This document shows positions 34,135 through 38,973 of a stretch of 38,973 nt of DNA, in pieces. A program made the position numbers and the translations under genes. Within the stretch, counting starts at the first letter, position 1. Each line of letters begins with the position of its first letter. This stretch comes from JALOTE01 sp031422195 (GTDB lineage Bacteria > Pseudomonadota > Alphaproteobacteria > Rhizobiales > Rhizobiaceae). The notes under the pieces are model-generated. The model was not told where the DNA came from and did not search any database. It saw only the letters and a program-made list of their open reading frames with translations. The stretch is taken from positions 1-38,973 of the forward strand of contig JANOPZ010000107.1 in the NCBI GenBank assembly GCA_031422195.1. Direction: 5' to 3'.

Positions 34135-34554
34135 TCAGGCGTTGGGAGGGTTGTGAATGGTCGCTAAACCGGCCGGAATAAGCTGTTGCTCAATAAAAGG
34201 CACATGGCTCATCGATATGTAGCTGTTGTGCGACGCTGCTTCAGCAGTCAAAAGCGCGGAACTGGAACAGAAACTCTTACAGCAATCAGATTGATCAAAA
34301 TCAGCATTGCCATCCTCCGCCAAATCCACATCAGCGTGAACATGCCGCAAGGATTTCCCAGATGAATGTGAAGCATCCGAAGACGCATGGCTATGAGACA
34401 CCGAAACATCTGACCCACATATTGTGCTATGCATAGCTTCATTGGCCTGAGTGGTAGAATACCCGGCAATTGACAAAACAACAGCCAGCCGGAGGGCAAG
34501 CATTAGTTTTGCGAATATGGATCGGCAGGTTGCAGTCATGCCGCTGTCTAACAT
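34135..34554 (-). CDS. exported His/Cys-rich small protein heading the RND operon
   Basis: About 139 residues with a hydrophobic signal segment (LMLALRLAVVLSIAGYSTT). The mature part holds many His (VSHSHASSDASHSSGKSLRH, HVHADVD) and a Cys cluster, DCCKSFCSS, suggesting metal binding in the periplasm. It lies upstream of the adaptor on the same strand with 120 bases between, including a CCGCC-AAT-GGCGG hairpin at 34111-34123. The longest frame starts with TTG at 34572; ATG 34554 or 34539 is more likely. It resembles, in layout only, small regulatory or chaperone proteins found in front of metal-efflux operons. I do not recognise a family. Confidence 0.65.
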   Translation of the reverse strand: MLDSGMTATCRSIFAKLMLALRLAVVLSIAGYSTTQANEAMHSTICGSDVSVSHSHASSDASHSSGKSLRHVHADVDLAEDGNADFDQSDCCKSFCSSSALLTAEAASHNSYISMSHVPFIEQQLIPAGLATIHNPPNA

Positions 34555-34723
34555 GGGCAACCTGATTGTCAAACCAACGAAGATGGTCGCAATAACGAAC
34601 TAGGAAATTTGCACGTTAAAGCTTTGCAATTCGCATTGACTTGGTTTGGCAGAAAAATCGCAGTATTTGGAACTCGGACCGTCTTTCAAAAAAATGCTCA
34701 GGGGCTGGCAACGCAATAAATTT

Positions 34724-34960
34724 TCAACTCAAATCAACCCGTTGCAACCGCAACGCGTTAGTGATGACAGACATGGATGACAGGCTCACTGCTGCCGCCG
34801 CAATCATTGGCGAGAGCAAAATTCCGAACCATGGGTAAAAGATACCTGCCGCAACTGGAATGCCTATGACATTATAGGCGAACGCAAAAACGGGTTCTGT
34901 TTGATATTGTCCATCGTCGCAATGGCCACGAGGCCCAAACTGAAAATTAGCGGCGGCAAC
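34724..34960 (-). pseudogene. C-terminal remnant of a P1B-type ATPase
   Basis: The final residues FAFAYNVIGIPVAAGIFYPW, LLSPMIAAAAVSLSSMSVIT and NALRLQRVDL match the last membrane helices of CopA-like pumps. Just upstream the matching block ATMDNIKQN is in another frame. The break is a run of five A's (plus strand, 34886-34890), where six would restore one frame, so a single-base loss in a homopolymer is the simplest cause. Nothing further upstream belongs to an ATPase; the frame above is junk joined to the fragment. An ATPase 5' part lies at 15149 on the other strand, and the two could be halves of one gene split by rearrangement. Confidence 0.75.
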
Positions 34961-35106
34961 GTCAGCTAAAACCCGTTTTTCATAAGGTGCGATATGGAAA
35001 ATTTCATCTTCAAATGCTCTGTGATTTGGCTGAATGTGTTTGGCTGAGAGCCTGCTGGTTATGCGCCGGAAAACCCCACAATTACCGCCACCATAACTCC
35101 AAAGTG

Positions 35107-36297
35107 TCAATTCACCACTGGTGCAAGGGCGCGCCGCAACGCGACATCTCTGGGATCAGGCGCAATGCCAAGACCAATACGATTGGTCACATAGCCGTAT
35201 CCAATGCCAACTGAAGGATCGGCATAACCCAGTGAGCCGCCTGCGCCCGGCGTGCCGAAAGCATCGTCGCGCCCAAAAGAAAATCTCGTGAACGGCTTCA
35301 TAAAGCCGAGCGAATAGGTGGCATCGCCCCTCAATACTTCATCGAAGAACCCGTTGGTTGGCGCGCGGGCCGGGGCGCGGAGTTCGGCCAGCGTCTCTGC
35401 CCGCAAGCCAAGCGCCTCGCCACCGGTCGCAAAGCTGCCATAGGCCTGCGCAATAGCCCGCGCCGTACCGACGCCCCCGCCTGAAGGCACATCAAGGTTC
35501 CGGGCGTAGATGAAATTTTCATCTATCACGACGCCCGAGCCCGGATTCACCATGCAGGCGCGGAAAGTTGAAGACCAAGGGTTCAGAAGAGCCAGAACCA
35601 TGGGTAACGGATACCCAAGAATGGAACGCACGAGACCGGGCATTGCCAAAACCGCAAGTCTTTCGTTGGGGATTGTTTCCGGCAGGCCAATGTAAAAATC
35701 CAGCCCAAGTGGTAGCGCGATCTCGTCGTGAAAGAATTGTCCGAGACTTCGGTGTTTAGGATCAATCCGGCGCAACAATTCAGCCTCGTAAAACCCCAGC
35801 GAAATGAAGTGATAGGCGTTTCGGGCGCCGGGCGGCCACTGCGGGGTTTCCCGCGCCAGAATGTCGCCAAGCCGCCGCGGATCCGCGATCACCTGCCGGT
35901 CAACTTTTTCATGAAACGCGTGCAAACCTCCCTGATGGGCCAGTAGTTGTCTGACCGTCATGGATTCTTTGCCATTTTGGCCAAATTCCGGCCAGTAATC
36001 GATGACATGCGCGTCATAGTCGAGCCACCCGCGGGAATGTGCTAAAGCCAATGTCATCGCCGACATGCCTTTGGTCAAAGAGAAGACAATAACCATCGTG
36101 TCTTCTTGCCAAAGCTCGCGTGACGCCGCGTCGCGTATACCTCCCCAAAGATCGACGACTTTCTCGCCGTTGTAATAGACGCAGCAGGCACCCCCAAGCT
36201 CGCCGCGTTGCGTAAAATTCTCCTCAAAGGCCGTCTTAACGGCTTTAAAGTCCGGTTGGATAGTGCCGTTCACCACAATTTTCGTTTGACCATCCAT
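35107..36297 (-). CDS. serine hydrolase of the class C beta-lactamase/esterase family
   Basis: A 396-residue hydrolase with the penicillin-binding-like fold. The nucleophile motif is SLTK in VIVFSLTKGMSAMTLAL (about residue 75). The second motif is a tyrosine in NAYHFISLGF, where Tyr-x-Asn is replaced by Tyr-His-Phe, as in esterase-type members such as EstB. The third box appears as GTPGAGGS near the C-terminus. There is no signal peptide, so it is probably cytoplasmic and acts as an esterase or lactonase and not as a beta-lactamase. ATG 36297 was chosen because AGGAGG lies 5 bases upstream. It abuts the ATPase remnant and is co-directional with the membrane-protease operon behind it, with an 83-base gap upstream. 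Confidence 0.88.
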   Translation of the reverse strand: MDGQTKIVVNGTIQPDFKAVKTAFEENFTQRGELGGACCVYYNGEKVVDLWGGIRDAASRELWQEDTMVIVFSLTKGMSAMTLALAHSRGWLDYDAHVIDYWPEFGQNGKESMTVRQLLAHQGGLHAFHEKVDRQVIADPRRLGDILARETPQWPPGARNAYHFISLGFYEAELLRRIDPKHRSLGQFFHDEIALPLGLDFYIGLPETIPNERLAVLAMPGLVRSILGYPLPMVLALLNPWSSTFRACMVNPGSGVVIDENFIYARNLDVPSGGGVGTARAIAQAYGSFATGGEALGLRAETLAELRAPARAPTNGFFDEVLRGDATYSLGFMKPFTRFSFGRDDAFGTPGAGGSLGYADPSVGIGYGYVTNRIGLGIAPDPRDVALRRALAPVVN

Positions 36298-36386
36298 GAA
36301 TGCCTCCTGAAACCTTGGCATCAAGCTTATCTATCATCTCTCGGGACGCATTGACTTAAAGCAGGATAGCGCAGGCCGTTCTTTGC

Positions 36387-36419
36387 TATCTTGCTCAGCT
36401 ATCTTGCTCAGCTATCTTG
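36387..36419. repeat. 13-bp tandem repeat spanning a stop codon
   Basis: The unit TATCTTGCTCAGC occurs at 36387-36399 and 36400-36412 and is followed by a partial copy TATCTTG at 36413-36419. It overlaps the stop of the CPBP gene (36408), so copy number changes would move or alter the last residues. Replication slippage is the likely origin. Confidence 0.8.
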
Positions 36420-37208
36420 ACGACGCCCAAAAGTGGTGTGCTCCCAAAGGGCCACTATCGCGATCACGGGTGCAAGCAACACCACGCACATCAGCATCGG
36501 GTCGTAATACGGCGCAAAATCAGTGAATATGCCCCAGACGCTGTTGCTCATCATGTGGAATAACACTGCAACCAATATGCTTCGATGCGTGTTCATAGCG
36601 AGCCAGACAATGATGATCCGCATCAATACCATCGTTCCTCCTTGCCAGAAAATCCACATTCCATTGCGGCCCATCAGTGCAAACGGGATTATATGCCACA
36701 GCGCCCAAACCACACCGATGATCAAAGCAGTTTGTAATGGCGAATAACGCTTGATCAAACGCGGAGTGGCATAGCCTTGCCACCCGAGTTCCTCACCCAC
36801 GGCACCCAAAAAGAACAACGCGAAAGCAGGAATAATGGCGCTGGCGGACAGCCAATGCACAGGCGGAAGGGCCGCACCGGAAAGCCAGATCAATCCCGCC
36901 GTCAATGCAAAAGCCGCTGGCATAAACCCCAACGCCAGAATTACCCATCCTGCATTTGGCGTGCCACCAATAGTGAATGCGCTTTTGAAAAAACCGCCCG
37001 CTGCTGCCACACCGCTGTGGCGTGCGACCAAACCCAAAGCTGCGATGGCCGGCACTAAGGCCAACAGCGCGCTAAGCGGCAAAGCCTCCGCAAATGGCAA
37101 GGAAAAGTGCAAAAGGCCAAGCGCGTAAAACGGCATCGACAAAAGCAGGACCAAACCAAAAAACAGTGCGGCGGTGCCGTTTTTAGTTTGGCTACCCCGC
37201 AAACTCAT
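36408..37208 (-). CDS. CPBP-family intramembrane metalloprotease homolog
   Basis: A 266-residue membrane protein with about eight hydrophobic segments. The CPBP (Rce1/Abi) motif 1 appears as GEELGWQGYATP; the family motif is EExxxR, so the Arg is Gln here. Motif 2 is WALWHIIPF (conserved His) and motif 3 is VLFHMMSN. Relatives cleave prenylated or bacteriocin-related proteins within the membrane; targets in most bacteria are unknown. The start is ATG 37208, which overlaps the previous gene's end by 17 bases in another frame. It is the last gene of the operon. The Gln in motif 1 may lower or abolish activity. Confidence 0.85.
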   Translation of the reverse strand: MSLRGSQTKNGTAALFFGLVLLLSMPFYALGLLHFSLPFAEALPLSALLALVPAIAALGLVARHSGVAAAGGFFKSAFTIGGTPNAGWVILALGFMPAAFALTAGLIWLSGAALPPVHWLSASAIIPAFALFFLGAVGEELGWQGYATPRLIKRYSPLQTALIIGVVWALWHIIPFALMGRNGMWIFWQGGTMVLMRIIIVWLAMNTHRSILVAVLFHMMSNSVWGIFTDFAPYYDPMLMCVVLLAPVIAIVALWEHTTFGRRQDS

Positions 37209-38073
37209 AATCCACTGTCTCAATCGTGCCTTTGAAATACGGCTTTTCTCCTTGCGGGGTAATGTATAGCACTTCGCCGGTCAGGGGAATTTGCATGCCG
37301 CTTTTGGTCTGGTAATTTGACATACGGCATTCCCACGGCATCAGCACGGTTTCAGTTCCGACAGTGGTTGCGCGGCCTGCAACATAGATTGATGTGATCA
37401 GACTGTCATCGCCAAAACGGAACAGCATGGTGACGGAAATCGGCCCGTCGGTCATGGTAGCATTGGCAGATTTGTCATCGACCGCCTGCCAGACCACACC
37501 TTGGCTGGGCAGCAGCGCGGTTGGAAACCACACGCTTTCAGCAAAATGGCGCAGCAATTCACCACGCGCAATTTCACCTTTGCCTTCAACGGTGCCCATG
37601 GAAATGAGCCCCAACAATGTCGGGCGAAGCAAGCCTTCGCCATTGGTGAATGCGTCGACAACGCGCACAGGAACGCCGGGAAACATTTGGATGTTTGCAT
37701 CCCACACAAAGCCGGGCTTGGCGGTGGAAAAGTTCTGCACGGCGGTAAACGGCCTCCATTGCGGCGCGGTCTTGCCTAAGTTGAAAATGCCGCTTTGAGT
37801 GAGTTTCACAGCCGTGACGATCGACTGGCCATCGGTCAGCACAGCTCTAAAATAACGCTGTACGGGCGCAGGAAGCGATGCCAGTTCGGCAGTGCTATGG
37901 CCGGTGACTTTGGGTGCGACGCGGCCCGCTTTCAGTTCTGCCACCAAAACACTGGTTGCAGCCTGCCAACGCCAAGCGCCAAAGGCATATGCAGCGCCAT
38001 AAACAACGGCGATGCCGAAAATGCTGGATATAATCCATGAGAAGATTTGCATTGGCTTTCCTTGTCGTTTCAT
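37192..38073 (-). CDS. DUF6544-like membrane-anchored protein
   Basis: A 293-residue protein with one N-terminal membrane segment (IFSWIISSIFGIAVVYGAAY) and a large beta-rich domain. ASLPAPVQRYFRAVL and the later FTAVQNFSTAKPGFVWDANI fit a family of uncharacterised proteins that I associate with DUF6544. The ATG at 38073 overlaps the preceding stop as ATGA, so translation is coupled. ATG 38052 has the stronger AAGGA site and could be used instead (286 aa). The longer frame to 38235 covers the neighbouring gene and is not favoured. It sits between the two CPBP proteases, suggesting a shared envelope role, but no function is known to me. Confidence 0.7.
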   Translation of the reverse strand: MKRQGKPMQIFSWIISSIFGIAVVYGAAYAFGAWRWQAATSVLVAELKAGRVAPKVTGHSTAELASLPAPVQRYFRAVLTDGQSIVTAVKLTQSGIFNLGKTAPQWRPFTAVQNFSTAKPGFVWDANIQMFPGVPVRVVDAFTNGEGLLRPTLLGLISMGTVEGKGEIARGELLRHFAESVWFPTALLPSQGVVWQAVDDKSANATMTDGPISVTMLFRFGDDSLITSIYVAGRATTVGTETVLMPWECRMSNYQTKSGMQIPLTGEVLYITPQGEKPYFKGTIETVDYEFAG

Positions 38074-38291
38074 TTTGAATTGAGCCTGCTTGACCACACC
38101 GCGCCAATTGCGCCTGCAAGCAGCGTGAAGGCACCGGTGATGGCCCATGTGGACGATGGGCCTTGAATGGGCGCGCAATCGGCAAAACACAGGATCGGCC
38201 GCACATTCATGAAGCCAAGCCCCTGAAGCAACCAAAGCAAGCCCAGTAAAATGGCAATGATGCCGAAGACCAAAGCTATAATGCGTATCAT
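38070..38291 (-). CDS. small two-helix membrane protein
   Basis: A 73-residue protein with two hydrophobic segments (MIRIIALVFGIIAILLGLLW, and ITGAFTLLAGAIGAVW) around a short loop, VRPILCFADCAPIQGPS, containing two Cys. It starts with an ATG that overlaps the stop of the preceding CPBP gene and ends overlapping the next start, both as ATGA, so it is firmly part of the operon. It has no known family. The loop cysteines may bind metal or form a disulfide. Confidence 0.75.
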   Translation of the reverse strand: MIRIIALVFGIIAILLGLLWLLQGLGFMNVRPILCFADCAPIQGPSSTWAITGAFTLLAGAIGAVWSSRLNSK

Positions 38292-38973
38292 TGTTGAAAA
38301 CTTTCCTGTGATGGGTGTGGTCCCGGTTTTAGAAACGCGATCATCGCGACGGCGAACAATAAACCCATGACCAAATAGTAGGGTTGCATCACGCCGTTTT
38401 GCGGTGTTACCGGGATGGCCCAAGATCCCGCATTGATTGACCAGTGCAGCACAATCGCAGGCAGCACGCTGAACGCAGTATTGATCGACAGCCGTGCAAA
38501 AATAACCGACAGCGCCACGCTTGACGCCATAAACAGGGCCATCGGCATGTTGGCCTGCGCCATGCCGGGGATGTAGAACAGCGGCAAATGCCAAAGCGCC
38601 CACACAGCACCAACCAACAGGCTGGCCCATCGCCAGCCGAAGCGTTGTGTCAAAGCGGGCAATGCGTAGCCGCGCCAGCCAAATTCTTCGCCCAGCGGGC
38701 CGCCAAGCACAAGAATCTGCCCAAAGATCAGAATTGACAGCCACACACTACCAACTGCGGGCGAAGTTGGTGCGACGCCGCCCAAAATGGAGTTGAGTGC
38801 GAGTGCCAAGACCATCAACCCCAATGGAACAAAAGTAGCGATGGCATACCAACCCCAGCCGACGCGCCAAAACAAGCAACGCTTTAACCAGTGTTTTATG
38901 CCAGCAAAACCGTCGAAAAGGGCCACAGTGGTTAGTCCGGCCAAGCTGGGTCCAAAAGCGGACGCGATGATAA
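38288..38973 (-). CDS. CPBP-family intramembrane metalloprotease (cut by right edge)
   Basis: The visible 228 residues lack the N-terminus, because the frame is open to the right edge. Motif 1, GEEFGWRGYALP, retains the EExxxR Arg, motif 2 is WALWHLPLF and motif 3 is IVLHWSIN, so unlike its neighbour this copy looks catalytically complete. The early segment GPSLAGLTTVALFDG is typical of family members. It is the first visible gene of the four-gene minus-strand operon. Cleavage targets cannot be inferred. Confidence 0.85.
   Translation of the reverse strand, partial: IIASAFGPSLAGLTTVALFDGFAGIKHWLKRCLFWRVGWGWYAIATFVPLGLMVLALALNSILGGVAPTSPAVGSVWLSILIFGQILVLGGPLGEEFGWRGYALPALTQRFGWRWASLLVGAVWALWHLPLFYIPGMAQANMPMALFMASSVALSVIFARLSINTAFSVLPAIVLHWSINAGSWAIPVTPQNGVMQPYYLVMGLLFAVAMIAFLKPGPHPSQESFQQ

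Noticed and set aside
1..38973. tRNA, rRNA or other standard RNA gene
   Set aside because: No cloverleaf with a CCA end or conserved T-arm, and no rRNA-like segment, was recognised by eye; a covariance search was not possible here.

Overview
The window reads as an alphaproteobacterial chromosome segment, probably Hyphomicrobiales (Rhizobiales)-like. Supporting signs are a HWE-family histidine kinase, a LuxR/LuxI acyl-homoserine-lactone pair, a phosphoketolase/acetate kinase locus, a P1B ATPase N-terminus of a type I recall from rhizobia-like genomes, and moderate GC with AT-rich accessory patches. No taxonomic marker gene is present, so this is inference.

Layout. (1) 1-3126: mobile-element flank. 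It holds the tail of a probable serine recombinase, a minus-strand trio (unknown protein, ParA-like ATPase with an altered Walker A, unknown protein) and a divergent tyrosine recombinase. (2) 3176-11680: a tight same-strand cassette of SNF2 helicase, a 32-codon ORF, type III-like adenine methyltransferase (Mod), RhuM-family protein and type III-like restriction helicase-nuclease (Res). It looks like a modified type III restriction-modification defence locus carried next to the integrase. (3) 11681-15148: an AT-rich quorum-sensing island (unknown 99-aa protein, LuxR, LuxI), bracketed by two diverged 70-bp direct repeats and rich in dyads and phased repeats. (4) 15149-20961: a truncated metal P-type ATPase fused up against phosphoketolase (xfp), an ATP-grasp-like protein, and convergent acetate kinase (ackA). 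Together Xfp and AckA give a phosphoketolase route from sugar phosphates to acetyl-phosphate and then acetate plus ATP. (5) 21160-22161: PAS-HWE histidine kinase. (6) 22246-36297: a metal (copper and/or nickel/cobalt) handling region. It contains a decayed membrane-protein pseudogene, Tat-exported multicopper oxidase, DUF302 protein, duplicated Met/Cys-rich periplasmic protein, MFS exporter with a His-rich tail, CsoR/RcnR-type repressor, HupE/UreJ-like protein, transmembrane anchor protein, small periplasmic protein, HME-RND pump with a fused periplasmic adaptor, a His/Cys-rich exported protein, a P-type ATPase C-terminal remnant and a class-C-beta-lactamase-like hydrolase. (7) 36408-38973: a membrane operon with two CPBP-family proteases around two small or unknown membrane proteins; it runs off the right edge.

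How it works together. In region 6 a near-perfect G-tract palindrome sits between the divergent repressor/MFS operon and the HupE/anchor operon, so one metal sensor probably controls both. The RND operon converges on the HupE/anchor operon at a shared hairpin terminator. Two broken P-type ATPase pieces (5' part at 15 kb, 3' part at 34.8 kb) and a decayed membrane gene show that the metal region has been rearranged. The most interesting candidates for undescribed biology are the SNF2-Mod-RhuM-Res cassette with its swapped Mod recognition region, the regulatory architecture around the quorum-sensing genes, and the duplicated Met-rich protein with the fused adaptor in the metal region.
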